Assembly: GCA_029261655.1 (NCBI GenBank) | Contig: JAJDAY010000031.1 | Coordinates: 1-64,000, forward strand | Length of the DNA: 64,000 nt | From: Nitrospinaceae bacterium | Lineage (GTDB): Bacteria; Nitrospinota; Nitrospinia; Nitrospinales; VA-1 | Direction: 5' to 3' | Shown: piece by piece, positions 33,226 through 42,822 of the stretch | Position numbering within the stretch: the first letter of the stretch is position 1 | Layout of the letters: each line of letters starts with the position of its first letter | Notes under the pieces: model-generated | What the model saw: the letters and a program-made list of their open reading frames with translations, nothing else | What the model was told of the DNA's origin: nothing | Database searches by the model: none | Translations under genes and position numbers: made by a program

Positions 33226-34359
33226 TCAAGTTGAGTATTTTCTCCCCCGCCACTCGGTTTCCTTTTTAATCAGAACCTGTAGCATGGAATTCACCATGAT
33301 AGCCGACATCACAAACGCGCCAAGGGGAAACAAAAAGGCATTCCATCGTTGCAATCGAAGTTCGTCACACAAATGAATGGAAGCGGTCAAGACCATCAGC
33401 AAAGCGACGAGGGCGACCCCTGTCCACAGGATACCGGTACCCTCCAAAATATTCCAAAGCAAAACCAGATAAGGCGTGACCAGAAACCCCAGCACCACGC
33501 AAATATGGTAAACAGTACGCAAAATGGACTTTTTCATGGCGATGAATATATTTTTTCTCCATCCCGTCCAGATCTCCTGAAGAGAATGATACATACGAAT
33601 CGAAAAAATGGATTTGGCGTCTGCGGCCAGTAGCTTGTACCCGGCCTTTTTCGCGCGTTTGGCCAACATGACATCTTCCAAAACCTCGTGCTTCACACCT
33701 TCATGGCCGCCGATCCGATCGTACGCTTCTCTTTTGACCATGATAAACGCGCCAAACCCCATTGCGGTGGTATGATCGGGGCTGTTGATTTTTTTGAATC
33801 TGCTTAACGCGGCGATGAAACCGAAGATCACCGGCTGAACGGCCCGTTCCCAGAAGGACCCAAACTCTGTGCCCGGCATCAGCGTCAGCAGGTCCAGATT
33901 CCGCGTTGTCATTGTATGAACGGCGGTGGTCAGGGCATGGGGCTGAAAAACGGGATCGGCGTCGGTGAAAATCAGGTAATCTCCTTTAGCCTGCGAAACC
34001 GCCTGGTAGAGGGCAAAGGGTTTTCCCAGCCAGCCGGAAGGCAGGGTCTGGCCCTCAAAAGTGTGCAGGTTGGAAAATTCCTCGGAAAGAGACTGCATTA
34101 TTTCACCGGTCGTATCTGTGGAATGATCGTTGATGGCAATCACTTCAAAGTGTGGGTAATTCTGTTGTAACAGTGAGGTCAGGCAGGTGCGGATTCCGCG
34201 TTCCTCGTTACGCGCCGGCACACAGACGGAGATGAATGGGGAGTCGGGCAACGCCCCTCTAACCTCATCCACGCGAACCAGATGGACAAGATTAATAGCC
34301 AGATACACGGCCACCCAGAATATTAAAAAAAACTGAACCACGGTGACAAGAACTAGCAT
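33226..34359 (-). CDS. Family 2 glycosyltransferase with membrane anchors (HpnB/CrtQ-like)
   Basis: The 377-residue protein has an N-terminal membrane helix (residues 4-25), then a GT-A domain with SVCVPARNEERGI, AINDHSTDTT, the LPSGWLGKPFALYQA motif typical of HpnB/carotenoid glycosyltransferases, DADPVF, and ISxxxx-like acceptor region (EDVMLAKRAKKAGYKL). The C-terminus has two to three membrane helices. It probably glycosylates a lipid such as a hopanoid or carotenoid; the acceptor is inferred only. Confidence 0.8.
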   Translation of the reverse strand: MLVLVTVVQFFLIFWVAVYLAINLVHLVRVDEVRGALPDSPFISVCVPARNEERGIRTCLTSLLQQNYPHFEVIAINDHSTDTTGEIMQSLSEEFSNLHTFEGQTLPSGWLGKPFALYQAVSQAKGDYLIFTDADPVFQPHALTTAVHTMTTRNLDLLTLMPGTEFGSFWERAVQPVIFGFIAALSRFKKINSPDHTTAMGFGAFIMVKREAYDRIGGHEGVKHEVLEDVMLAKRAKKAGYKLLAADAKSIFSIRMYHSLQEIWTGWRKNIFIAMKKSILRTVYHICVVLGFLVTPYLVLLWNILEGTGILWTGVALVALLMVLTASIHLCDELRLQRWNAFLFPLGAFVMSAIMVNSMLQVLIKKETEWRGRKYST

Positions 34360-34634
34360 GGCGCTGACGATCTCCAGGGGAGCGGTTTACTTTTCCAGGT
34401 TGATTTCACACAGCAGGCTTTTATCGCCTATAAAAGATAAACTACTAAAAAAATTTTAACAGGAACTATTTGAAATAATTGACAGTGTCGGTAAAATTTT
34501 ACGGAAATTTTATAGAAATTATTGTATAATTGAAAAGAAATAAAATTCTGTTGTTCATCCTCCGTAATTAATTTTCAAAGGCGAAATTCTGGAAATAATT
34601 TTGCGTCGGCAACCTATTTTTCAAAATAAATATA

Positions 34635-35099
34635 ATGCAAAAAATCTTTAGCAAACGATTCGTTTTATTTTTTTTACTGTCCCTCCCCTTTATGTTTTTT
34701 CCCCAGGAAAAAGCCGAAGCCTTGTGCATCGACCAGAAAAAAGCCAATCTACGCCAGGGTCCGGGAACGCATTTTGAGAAGCTTTGGCAGGTTTTTAAGT
34801 ACATGCCCTTTAAGGAAATGAAAAAACAGGGTAAATGGTACCGGGTGAAAGACCTGGACGACGATATTTATTGGGTTCACACAAAACTGACCACTGACAA
34901 ATACAAGTGCGCGGTCATCAAGAATGACAAGACCAACCTTAGAAAAGGACCCGGAACCAAATACGACCCCCTCTCCTGGAGTCCTGTGGACAAATACTTT
35001 TCCTTGAAAGTTCTAAAAATCAAGGAGAAATGGGTCCAGGTTGAAGATGGCGTCGGCGATAAGGGCTGGGTTTCCAAATCTCTCATCTGGATTCAATGA
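34635..35099 (+). CDS. Exported protein with two bacterial SH3 domains
   Basis: The 154-residue protein has a signal peptide (residues 1-30, ending AEA). Two SH3b domains follow, each opening with ANLRQGPGTHFEKLW or TNLRKGPGTKYDPLSW and closing with a W-V/GWVSKSL strand. Bacterial SH3 repeats bind peptidoglycan or other envelope partners. It is divergent from the glycosyltransferase upstream and stands alone. The intergenic region before it has a TTGACA (34479-34484) overlapping a 12-bp palindrome (34491-34502). Confidence 0.82.
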   Translation: MQKIFSKRFVLFFLLSLPFMFFPQEKAEALCIDQKKANLRQGPGTHFEKLWQVFKYMPFKEMKKQGKWYRVKDLDDDIYWVHTKLTTDKYKCAVIKNDKTNLRKGPGTKYDPLSWSPVDKYFSLKVLKIKEKWVQVEDGVGDKGWVSKSLIWIQ

Positions 35100-35526
35100 T
35101 TCCACCGCAGTAATTCGCTAATTTAAAAAAGCGGGTATTTTCACCTTCAATCCCAAAACCTCCATCAGGATATCCCACCACCCTGCCCTTTCCTAAAAAT
35201 TCTCTATTTTGTATGAAATATCAAGAACATGTCTGATTTGTCATAAATTTCTGGAAATTATCTGCCACAACAAAACGTGGCTGGCAGATTATCAATGGTT
35301 TTCCTTTGGTATATCTTTGGCATAAAGGTTGCTTCTTTATCTGTACTTTCCTAAATGGCACGATAGCTTTTGATACGCCCATTTTTTCATGGTTTATTTG
35401 GAGTTTAATACACATAAAGTTAGTTTGTGATCTTAAACACAAACTATTGTTTTTTTACAGCTTGAGATGTAATATTTCAGTAGTCCCATAAAAAAAATAG
35501 CGGGGCGAAAACTTGAGAGGGAAATT
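35100..35526 (+). other. Long leader region before the second diheme gene
   Basis: No gene is supported in these 427 bases. They contain an inverted repeat ATCTGCCA / TGGCAGAT (35260-35267 with 35282-35289) and many A/T tracts. GAGAGGGAAATT just before the next ATG is a usable ribosome site. Confidence 0.5.
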
Positions 35527-36648
35527 ATGTGCAAGTCAGTTTGTAAAACTTTACTAGTCGCTATATTAGCCATTTTTGTCTATTCACAGCCTGTCCTTGC
35601 ACTCGCGCAGGAACTTCAAAGCGGTGACAAAATCCAGGCGCGGTTAGCCACGGATTATATTCATTCCGTCATTCTGGCGGGCCGCGAATTTTACTCCAGC
35701 CAAATTGTTGGCCGCCTTAAAAAAGAAATCGGTTTGGAAACGTCCGAAAACTGGGAAAAAGAAAACGCCCTTCCACTTCCCGCTCAATTCCTGAAGCTTT
35801 CGGCCAAACATTCTAATGATCTTGGAATCGGATTGAAAATCCGCCTGGTGGGTCTGACTCCCATCAATACTAAAAACCTGCCCAGAACAGATCTGGAAAC
35901 ACTGGGCCTTCGCAGTTTAAGTAAAGACTCTAACAAACCCTTCACCTGGATTGTTAAAAGAGGCGGACGTTGGAGCTTTCAAGCGGTTTACCCGGATATG
36001 GCGACTTCGCAATCATGCGTCAACTGCCACAACGCTCATCCCAAATCTCCAAAAAGTGATTTCAAGCTGGGAGATATTCTGGGCGGAATTCTGATCAACG
36101 TTCCACTGGGGAATGTTCCTCTCGCCGAGAAGGGCGTGTCATCGGACGATGAAGCTTTCCAGATTCCTCCCGCTATTGTTTCTGATTATGTCCATGCGGT
36201 GCTGGAGTCGGATCGATTTGTTTACTCAAAATATGTTGTAAAACGCATGCAGGAGCATAATATCGTTGAGTCCAGCGAAAACTGGGAAGATGAAAAAAAG
36301 CTTCCCTTGCCGGCACAGTATCTGTTGAACACCAGTCTGCTGGCCCGGAAAAATAAAATCGGACTGAACTTCAGGTTGATCAGCCTCTGGCCCATCAACT
36401 TCAACAACAGCGCCGCAAATGAATTTGAACGAAACGGCCTTGTGTCCGTCACCGTCGATCCACTCAGACCGTATATGGGAAAATTAAAGCGGGGAAGGAA
36501 GAGTTATTTCCAGGCGATTTACCCTGATTTTGCGGTGAGCGAATCTTGCGTCGATTGCCACAACGCCCATCCCACAAGCCCAAAAAGAGATTTTCAGCTC
36601 TATGACATGATGGGAGGAATGGTGGTCTCCTTTCCTCTAAACAAGTAA
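35527..36648 (+). CDS. Exported diheme protein with two tandem Tll0287-like (DUF3365) domains, paralogue 2
   Basis: The 373-residue protein has a signal peptide, then two repeats with the same plan as the paralogue at 11097-12197: Y-IHSVI or [24 protein letters not shown], then [12 protein letters not shown] (C164-H168) and [12 protein letters not shown]. Two c-type haems in the periplasm are predicted. It is followed after five bases by the collagen-like membrane protein, so the two are probably made together. The function is unknown; a haem-based sensor or electron relay is likely. Confidence 0.85.
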   Translation: MCKSVCKTLLVAILAIFVYSQPVLALAQELQSGDKIQARLATDYIHSVILAGREFYSSQIVGRLKKEIGLETSENWEKENALPLPAQFLKLSAKHSNDLGIGLKIRLVGLTPINTKNLPRTDLETLGLRSLSKDSNKPFTWIVKRGGRWSFQAVYPDMATSQSCVNCHNAHPKSPKSDFKLGDILGGILINVPLGNVPLAEKGVSSDDEAFQIPPAIVSDYVHAVLESDRFVYSKYVVKRMQEHNIVESSENWEDEKKLPLPAQYLLNTSLLARKNKIGLNFRLISLWPINFNNSAANEFERNGLVSVTVDPLRPYMGKLKRGRKSYFQAIYPDFAVSESCVDCHNAHPTSPKRDFQLYDMMGGMVVSFPLNK

Positions 36649-36653
36649 AAATT

Positions 36654-37451
36654 ATGGGAACGCACAAAAAACAACAATTATGGGTTCCTTCGAAACCCAC
36701 ACCTATGGAATCACTGAATAAAAACATGACCGATCCCAGAGCGAAAAAATTGCGCACTCCGCCCCCTCAAATGGCGGAAATAGAGCAAAAATTTGCCTTC
36801 ATGGATCTTTTTATTATTATTTTCTGCGTTGTGATCGGAGCGGCCATTTCGTTAGGTTATTTAATGTATTCAGACGGAATGAAGGACAAAATAGCAAATG
36901 TGGTTCAAGAGGAAATAAAAGCCACGCCGGCGGGTATTGACAAAAAAACCATCGACTCGGCGTTGGCAGAGGCTATTTCCAAAAAACAGATCACAACTTC
37001 TTCTGGCTTGCCAGGAGCTAAAGGCCAGGACGGAGAACCCGGCCCACCCGGTCCGGCGGGGAAAAATGGCGCGCCGGGAATTCCGGGGCCGCAGGGAGTT
37101 CAAGGAATTCCGGGACCACCGGGGCCACCCGGTTCACCTGGACCTGCGGGCAAACAGGTCGCTAACAGTAATCCATCGGCTATTAATGGAGTAGCGGGGT
37201 GGGAAATGCTCGAAAGCAGAAGTTTTAAGGTGGAACCCGGACAAAAGAAAACCGTGGTGATGAGCTGTTCCCCCGGCAAAATATTGCTGGGCGGAGGGTA
37301 CAACGCCGCCGGCTGTGTCGGATGTTCAGCTGAAACCAATTATCCCTCCAACATCAACTCCTGGGAAACCACTCTGACCAACCCGAAAGATTCAAAGGCC
37401 ACCCAATTAAAAGTTTATGTGACCTGCGCCGAACCCACCCTCGCCCGCTAA
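36654..37451 (+). CDS. Collagen-like membrane protein
   Basis: The 265-residue protein has a membrane helix at about residues 50-72, a short linker, then 17 uninterrupted Gly-X-Y triplets (residues 118-168, DNA 37005-37157) rich in P and A. The C-terminal domain of about 90 residues has cysteines ([30 protein letters not shown]), typical of globular ends of bacterial collagens. The triplets should form a trimeric rod outside the cytoplasm. It directly follows the diheme gene. The start is uncertain: no strong ribosome site, and ATGs at 36705, 36726 and 36771 are alternatives. Confidence 0.85.
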   Translation: MGTHKKQQLWVPSKPTPMESLNKNMTDPRAKKLRTPPPQMAEIEQKFAFMDLFIIIFCVVIGAAISLGYLMYSDGMKDKIANVVQEEIKATPAGIDKKTIDSALAEAISKKQITTSSGLPGAKGQDGEPGPPGPAGKNGAPGIPGPQGVQGIPGPPGPPGSPGPAGKQVANSNPSAINGVAGWEMLESRSFKVEPGQKKTVVMSCSPGKILLGGGYNAAGCVGCSAETNYPSNINSWETTLTNPKDSKATQLKVYVTCAEPTLAR

Positions 37452-37535
37452 ACACTCGCTAAACCTGCCTGTCTCTCCAGGTCAAAAAAACGCTATCATT
37501 CAGGTTCACTGAATTCATTATCCTCAGCATACAAG

Positions 37536-38966
37536 TCATGCTTTAGATGATTTCAGAGTTGGAATTTTTGGCAAACGGATTTTAAATTTCGTGCCTTTGC
37601 CCAATTGACTTTCGACCTCAATCTGACCTTTGTGAGCTTCCACAATGTGTTTGCAAATGCTCAAACCCAACCCGCTTCCACCCTCCTCACGGGCCCGGGA
37701 TTTTTCAACACGGAAAAACCGGTTAAAAATATTCGGCAGGTGTTCGTCCGAAATTCCTATCCCGGTATCCTGAATCGTTAAAAAAGCGGAATCCTCTTTA
37801 TCCTCCAGGGAAATTTTTATCTCCCCCCCCGACTGAGTGTATTTGATCGCGTTGTGTAAAATATTCCATATCATCTGCCGGAGCCGAACCGCATCACCAT
37901 TGATTTCTACCGGCTCCAGAAACGCGATGGTTATTTTAATATTTTTCTCATCCGCCAGAGCTTCCGCGTGGCCAAAAACCTCGTCAATGACCTCCCTCAA
38001 ATTCATCGGTTTGCATTCCAGCTGAATCTGGTTTTCGTCCGACCGGGAAAGGATGAACAAATCCTCCAGCACTTTCGACATATAATTGATTTCCTCCAGA
38101 TTGCTGGAAATAACTTCCTGATACTCTTTGGCATCCCTCTCCTTATTAAGGACCAGCTCATTTTGTCCCTGAAGCACGGTGAGAGGGGTCCTGAGTTCGT
38201 GCGAGGCGTCACTGCTGAATTGGCGAATTTGAGCAAAAGAGCTTTCCAGCCGATCCATCATATCGTTGAACGTGGTGACCATCTGCCCCAGCTCATCGCG
38301 CACCTCCGGGACGGGAATGCGTTTGCTCAAGTCCACGCCGCCGCCGACTTCGCGGGCAGTCTGAATGATTTTCGAAACCGGTTTCAAAGCTCTCCTGGCC
38401 ATGAACCGGCCCAAAAGGGCCGCCACCAAAAGAACCAGGGGAACCGTGGTGAACAGAAAAATTTTCAGGTTTTTGAGAGTTTCCTGAACCGAGTCCAGAG
38501 AGGTTCCCACTTGCACAAGATTCACCAGGTCCTTATCACGCAGGACGGGCATGGTGATCACCCGGACGGGATAAAGCCCGTCAATCTTGAACGTTTCGTA
38601 GGTGGTTTGCCCTTTCAACGCATCCTCATAGGCGGGCTGAGTGAGGGGAAATTTGGAGGCATCCACATTTTTGGAACGGGAACCCACGTTTCCGGAACCG
38701 TCATAAATCCTGTAAAACTTGTTCAGATTTTCATAGCCCAGAAATTGTTCAAAAAACCGTTCCATACCGGGTAAAGGCGGTTGGTTGAACTTCATCGTCG
38801 CCGAGCGGGCGACAACCGTAGCGGATACTTTGAGAGAATTGTCCACACTCTCATAAAGGCGTTGCGAGAGAAAGAAATTGAGAAAAATACTGAACAAGAT
38901 CAGAATAATTCCCAGTAAGACCACGTACCAGGCAGTCAGCCGGGTCTGAATGGAATTGAAACGCAT
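37536..38966 (-). CDS. Membrane sensor histidine kinase
   Basis: The 476-residue OmpR-partner kinase has two membrane helices (about 10-33 and 168-188) around a periplasmic sensor, then HAMP (RALKPVSKII..), a HisKA dimer domain with phospho-histidine H256 in SSDASHELRTPL, and an HATPase_c domain with N box (IWNILHNAIKYTQ), DTGIGIS and GGSGLGLSI. It resembles CusS/BaeS-type kinases. It follows the regulator gene on the same strand after two bases. The signal is not predictable. Confidence 0.92.
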   Translation of the reverse strand: MRFNSIQTRLTAWYVVLLGIILILFSIFLNFFLSQRLYESVDNSLKVSATVVARSATMKFNQPPLPGMERFFEQFLGYENLNKFYRIYDGSGNVGSRSKNVDASKFPLTQPAYEDALKGQTTYETFKIDGLYPVRVITMPVLRDKDLVNLVQVGTSLDSVQETLKNLKIFLFTTVPLVLLVAALLGRFMARRALKPVSKIIQTAREVGGGVDLSKRIPVPEVRDELGQMVTTFNDMMDRLESSFAQIRQFSSDASHELRTPLTVLQGQNELVLNKERDAKEYQEVISSNLEEINYMSKVLEDLFILSRSDENQIQLECKPMNLREVIDEVFGHAEALADEKNIKITIAFLEPVEINGDAVRLRQMIWNILHNAIKYTQSGGEIKISLEDKEDSAFLTIQDTGIGISDEHLPNIFNRFFRVEKSRAREEGGSGLGLSICKHIVEAHKGQIEVESQLGKGTKFKIRLPKIPTLKSSKA

Positions 38967-38968
38967 GA

Positions 38969-39637
38969 TTATTCTTTCATGATGTATCCCACACCTCGAA
39001 GCGTGTGAAGAAGCTTTTCAGGATAACCCTTGTCGATTTTTTTACGCAGATGATTGACATAAACGTCTATCACATTCGTAAAGGTGTCAAAGTTATAATC
39101 CCAGACATGCTCCGCAATCATGGTTCGAGTCAGCACCTTGCCTTGATTCCGCATGAAGTATTCGAGCAGACTGTATTCCTTACCTGTCAGCTCAATTTCT
39201 TCATCATTGCGTTTCACTTTGTGGCTCACCAGGTCCAAAGACAATCCCTTAATCTGAAGAACCGTTTTGGTTTCCGCCTTGCCGCGACGAAGTAAAACCC
39301 GGATACGGGCGAGAAGTTCCGAAAAGGCGAACGGTTTTGTCAGGTAATCGTCCGCACCCGTATTCAACCCGGTCACCTTATCTTCAACCGAATCTTTGGC
39401 AGTTAGCAGGAGGATGGGGGTGTCGGTTTTGTTCTCCCGCAACCGGGACAACACCTCCAACCCATTGATGACGGGGAGCATCAGGTCGAGAATGATCAGG
39501 TCATACTGGTTTTCCATGCCCATGTGCAAGCCGTCTTCACCGTTATAAGCAACATCGACGGCATAGGTTTCTTCCTCCAAACCCTTTTTTATGAAAGCCG
39601 CTACTTTTTTCTCGTCTTCAACAATCAAAACACGCAT
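38969..39637 (-). CDS. OmpR/PhoB-type response regulator
   Basis: The 222-residue protein has a receiver domain with phospho-acceptor D51 (LIILDLMLPV), acidic pair ED, and lysine in TKPF. A winged-helix DNA-binding domain follows (ELTGKEYSLLEYFMRNQGKVLTR to IDVYVNHLRKKID). It is the first gene of the kinase-regulator pair. Targets are unknown. Confidence 0.93.
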   Translation of the reverse strand: MRVLIVEDEKKVAAFIKKGLEEETYAVDVAYNGEDGLHMGMENQYDLIILDLMLPVINGLEVLSRLRENKTDTPILLLTAKDSVEDKVTGLNTGADDYLTKPFAFSELLARIRVLLRRGKAETKTVLQIKGLSLDLVSHKVKRNDEEIELTGKEYSLLEYFMRNQGKVLTRTMIAEHVWDYNFDTFTNVIDVYVNHLRKKIDKGYPEKLLHTLRGVGYIMKE

Positions 39638-39682
39638 TTCATTATCCTGCTTCTTACCGTCCGATTAAACCCAAACCCACTT

Positions 39683-39889
39683 TCAGGTATCCCATTTTTT
39701 TTGCACCTTATGCAGTTCCATTTCACTCTGAAGCATCTGCGCGTGTTTTTCGCAATCTTTAAGAATCGCCTGATACATGGCCCGGCAACTATCGTCATTG
39801 GCATCGACCATAGCTTCTTTGCAGATTTTCACAGCATCCTGGGTGGCTTCCATGGCTTTGACCAGATTTTCGTTGAACTTTTTTGGCAT
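39683..39889 (-). CDS. Small helical hypothetical protein (68 residues)
   Basis: MPKKFNENLVKAMEATQDA starts a short, two-helix, charged protein with two cysteines (KICKEAM, DSCRAMYQ) and a HAQMLQSEMELHK tail. The pattern vaguely recalls a ferritin-like helix pair but lacks clear metal motifs. The ATG at 39889 is preferred over one 13 codons upstream. It lies upstream of the response regulator on the same strand. Function unknown. Confidence 0.5.
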   Translation of the reverse strand: MPKKFNENLVKAMEATQDAVKICKEAMVDANDDSCRAMYQAILKDCEKHAQMLQSEMELHKVQKKWDT

Positions 39890-39924
39890 CTCAAATTTCC
39901 AGGTAAAAAAACAGCTTATTGAAA

Positions 39925-39956
39925 CCACAGATGAATACAGATAAACACAGATGGAT
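39925..39956 (+). repeat. 10-bp periodic repeat, copy A
   Basis: Three units of the pattern ACAGATNAAN (ACAGATGAAT, ACAGATAAAC, ACAGATGGAT) stand in an intergenic gap. A related copy at 42791-42822 matches at 27 of 32 positions. Confidence 0.7.
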
Positions 39957-40079
39957 CAAAAGTCAGCTCCCCCCTTCACCAAAGTACCCGTGCCGGACAT
40001 AAGAGCTAATGTTAAATACCATCAGGGTTGAGGGAATTTTCCGGTCTGCCGTCTGCGGCCTCCTCATGTTATAAATCTT

Positions 40080-40328
40080 TCATCCTTGCCTTCTGTCCAG
40101 TTCATTTCCAAACAGCACCTTGACCAGAATAATTCCAAGAGCCGCCCCAAAGAGCGGCAGGGAATTGATCATTTCCAGAACAAACCGGCCAAACCCGCCT
40201 AAATTTTTTATCAGGTAATCCGCGAAATGGACTCCCGATTGATCCAGCCAGTAAAAAACCAGGTTCAGGATACTCCCGCAACCGAACCCGATAAAGGCCC
40301 CAAAAACATAATAAACAATCTTCATCAT
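40080..40328 (-). CDS. Small two-helix membrane protein (82 residues)
   Basis: Two hydrophobic helices (about residues 4-27 and 50-72) are joined by an acidic/aromatic loop (DQSGVHFADYLIK). A basic tail (DRRQG) ends the protein. No family recognised. It begins with two adjacent ATGs. It is an isolated gene in a quiet region, divergent from the SDR gene. Confidence 0.5.
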   Translation of the reverse strand: MMKIVYYVFGAFIGFGCGSILNLVFYWLDQSGVHFADYLIKNLGGFGRFVLEMINSLPLFGAALGIILVKVLFGNELDRRQG

Positions 40329-40490
40329 ATTATTAACCCAACCGGTTGATTAGACAAAAGAAATTCCATCGGGTTTTCTCCCGGAAGGATAGATTATCAT
40401 GCTATATTTTGATCATTGCAATTCAGCAGGTTCACACACGCAACCATTATACATGCGTTGCGTTTGATATCAAAAGCTTAGGAGTAATCG

Positions 40491-41231
40491 ATGCGGTTGG
40501 AAAATAAAATCGCCATTATCACCGGAGGGGGGTCGGGGATCGGGTTGAGCTGTGCCCGTCTGTTCTGCCAGGAAGGCGCGAAAGTAGTGATTTTTGGCAG
40601 GCGACAAGATCGCCTTGAAAACGCTGTCCGGGAAATTGGAGATAATAGTCTGGCCGTTTCAGGGGACATCACCCGCCAGGAGGATATAAAAAAACTGGTC
40701 GAAACTACCCTCAACACCTATGGGCGGATCGACATTCTGGTCAACAGCGCGGGGATTTTTACCGGAACTCCCCTGCACGAGATGAAAGACGATGAGTGGG
40801 ATACGGCTCTCGACATCAACATGAACGGCGTTTTCAAGTTAACACGGGAAGTTTTACCCCCCATGATCCGACAGAAGTCCGGCAGTATCGTCAACATCAG
40901 TTCGATTCTCGGCCTCGTCGCCGCACCCGGCACATCTGCCTATAATGTATCCAAAGGCGCGTTGAACCAGTTCAGCCGGTCGCTCGCGGTTGAGTATGGC
41001 GTTTCGGGTATCCGTTCCAACGCCATTTGCCCAGGCCTCATCGCCACTGAAATGACCCAGGAACTCATGGACGATGAGGATTTGATGCGGGAATGGCGTA
41101 AGAATTATCCGATAGGCCGGTTCGGTCAACCCGAGGACGTGGCCCAGGCTTGTTTGTTCCTCGCCAGCGATGAATCCTCATTTATCACCGGCGCCAATAT
41201 TCCTGTCGATGGCGGATACACGGCTTTATAA
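40491..41231 (+). CDS. Short-chain dehydrogenase/reductase, FabG-like
   Basis: The 246-residue classical SDR has the cofactor loop TGGGSGIG, NSAG, catalytic NISS with S, and Y-x3-K in AYNVSKGALNQFSRSL. FGRR after the second strand suggests NADP(H) rather than NAD. The substrate is unknown; it could be a 3-oxoacyl reductase or a polyol/sugar dehydrogenase. Its ATG is preceded by a clear AGGAG-like site. It is followed after about 110 bases by gatB, which has its own promoter. Confidence 0.88.
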   Translation: MRLENKIAIITGGGSGIGLSCARLFCQEGAKVVIFGRRQDRLENAVREIGDNSLAVSGDITRQEDIKKLVETTLNTYGRIDILVNSAGIFTGTPLHEMKDDEWDTALDINMNGVFKLTREVLPPMIRQKSGSIVNISSILGLVAAPGTSAYNVSKGALNQFSRSLAVEYGVSGIRSNAICPGLIATEMTQELMDDEDLMREWRKNYPIGRFGQPEDVAQACLFLASDESSFITGANIPVDGGYTAL

Positions 41232-41240
41232 ACAAGGGGG

Positions 41241-41269
41241 TTGACTGCTTTCAGACAGGACATTACAAT
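41241..41269 (+). promoter_or_regulatory. Sigma-70 promoter of gatB
   Basis: TTGACT (41241-41246), a 17-base spacer and TACAAT (41264-41269) lie about 74 bases before the gatB start. This is the best promoter match in the window. Confidence 0.65.
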
Positions 41270-41342
41270 GCTTTATCGCTTTAAACTTCAGGATATAGCC
41301 CGTATTTTCATGCTCTTCCAGATCAACAACCCTAATTAACAA

Positions 41343-42782
41343 ATGAAATATGAAACCGTCATTGGACTGGAAGTTCATGTCCAATTGAAGACCCAGACCA
41401 AAATATTCTGCTCCTGCTCAACCGAGTTTGGCCGGCCCGCAAACGAAAACACCTGCCCCATTTGTCTGGGAATGCCAGGGGTTCTGCCCGTCCTGAATAA
41501 ACAGGCCGTCGAATATGCCATGCAGGCCTGTCTCGCGACGGATTGCCGGATCAACCCGCGCAACACCTTCGATCGAAAAAACTATTTTTATCCCGATCTT
41601 CCCAAAGGTTACCAGATCACCCAACTCAACCTTCCCATTGGAGAACACGGCCACATCAATATTAACGTGAATAGCGTACAAAAGCGCATCGGCATCACGC
41701 GTATCCACATGGAGGAGGACGCGGGAAAACTGGTTCACGGAGAAAATGAAGACCAGGGAAAAAGTTATGTGGATTTGAACCGAACCGGAACCCCTCTGGT
41801 CGAAATCGTCAGCGAGCCGGAAATGCGGTCAGCCGAAGAAGCCAGAGAGTATCTGAACCAGCTGAAGGCCATTCTCCTGTACACAGGGGTGAGCGATTGC
41901 AATATGGAAGAAGGCAGTTTCAGGTGCGACGCCAATATTTCCCTACGCCCTTTTGGGCAGGAACCCTTCGGCACCCGGACGGAACTGAAAAATCTGAACT
42001 CCTTCCGCTTTATACAAAAGGCCATCGACTACGAAGTGGAACGACAAACCAATATTTTAGACCAGGGCGACAAGGTCATTCAGGAAACCAGGCTCTACGA
42101 CTCCGACAAGGGCGTGACCCGTTCCATGCGCTCCAAGGAAGAGGCGCACGATTACCGCTATTTCCCGGAACCTGACCTGGTGCGGCTGACGATGGATAAT
42201 GAGTGGATCGAACGTATCCGAAAAACCATTCCCGAACTTCCAGAACAAAAAAGAAAACGCTTTGTGACCGAACACGATATCCCGGAATACGACGCAGGGG
42301 TGTTAACGGCATCGCAATCCATGGCAAATTACTATGAAGAATGTGTTGCCCTGCATCCTCATCCAAAAATCATCAGCAACTGGATCATGGGCGATTTGTC
42401 CTACGAATTGAAAAACGATGGCCGGGAAATCGAGGACTGCCCGGTGGCTCCCGCCTCCCTGATCGGTCTCTTGCAATTGATCGACAAGGGAACCATCAGC
42501 GGGAAAATGGCGAAAACTGTTTTCGAGGAAATGTATCAAACAGGCAAGCCCGCGCAAGAGATTGTGAAACAAAAAGGCCTGGCGCAGATTTCGGACAGTT
42601 CGTCGATTGACAAATTGATCGACGATGTTCTGGCTGACAACCCAAAACAAATTGAAAGCTACCGCAACGGGAAAGAAACCATCATCGGATATTTTGTCGG
42701 CCAGGTCATGAAAGCCAGTAAAGGCCAGGCGAATCCCGCAGTGGTCAACCAAATGTTAAAAGAAAAACTCAATCAACCTTAG
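41343..42782 (+). CDS. gatB: Aspartyl/glutamyl-tRNA(Asn/Gln) amidotransferase subunit B
   Basis: The 479-residue GatB has [27 protein letters not shown] at the N-terminus, [29 protein letters not shown], and [17 protein letters not shown]. The C-terminal YqeY-like tail contacts tRNA. The complex converts Glu-tRNA(Gln) to Gln-tRNA(Gln). GatA and GatC are not adjacent, so the complex is encoded at separate loci. Its stop is followed immediately by the repeat-derived start of the next gene. Confidence 0.95.
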   Translation: MKYETVIGLEVHVQLKTQTKIFCSCSTEFGRPANENTCPICLGMPGVLPVLNKQAVEYAMQACLATDCRINPRNTFDRKNYFYPDLPKGYQITQLNLPIGEHGHININVNSVQKRIGITRIHMEEDAGKLVHGENEDQGKSYVDLNRTGTPLVEIVSEPEMRSAEEAREYLNQLKAILLYTGVSDCNMEEGSFRCDANISLRPFGQEPFGTRTELKNLNSFRFIQKAIDYEVERQTNILDQGDKVIQETRLYDSDKGVTRSMRSKEEAHDYRYFPEPDLVRLTMDNEWIERIRKTIPELPEQKRKRFVTEHDIPEYDAGVLTASQSMANYYEECVALHPHPKIISNWIMGDLSYELKNDGREIEDCPVAPASLIGLLQLIDKGTISGKMAKTVFEEMYQTGKPAQEIVKQKGLAQISDSSSIDKLIDDVLADNPKQIESYRNGKETIIGYFVGQVMKASKGQANPAVVNQMLKEKLNQP

Positions 42783-42790
42783 TGCTGAAA

Positions 42791-42822
42791 TCACAGATGA
42801 AAACAGATAAATACAGAGGAAT
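42791..42822 (+). repeat. 10-bp periodic repeat, copy B, inside a gene start
   Basis: Units ACAGATGAAA, ACAGATAAAT, ACAGAGGAAT. The ATG at 42797 and the first codons (MKTDKYRG) of the DUF1566 gene lie within this copy. Confidence 0.7.

Noticed and set aside
34491..34502. 12-bp palindrome GTAAAATTTTAC near a TTGACA
   Set aside because: Short and A/T-rich, easily expected by chance; no good -10 box at the right distance.
35221..35442. Minus-strand frame in the long leader before the second diheme gene
   Set aside because: No ribosome site, no domain, biased composition; it is likely chance in A/T-rich DNA.
37005..37157. Triplet repeats considered as a CRISPR or tandem DNA repeat
   Set aside because: The periodicity is codon-based (Gly-X-Y) inside a gene; the DNA units are not identical and have no spacers.
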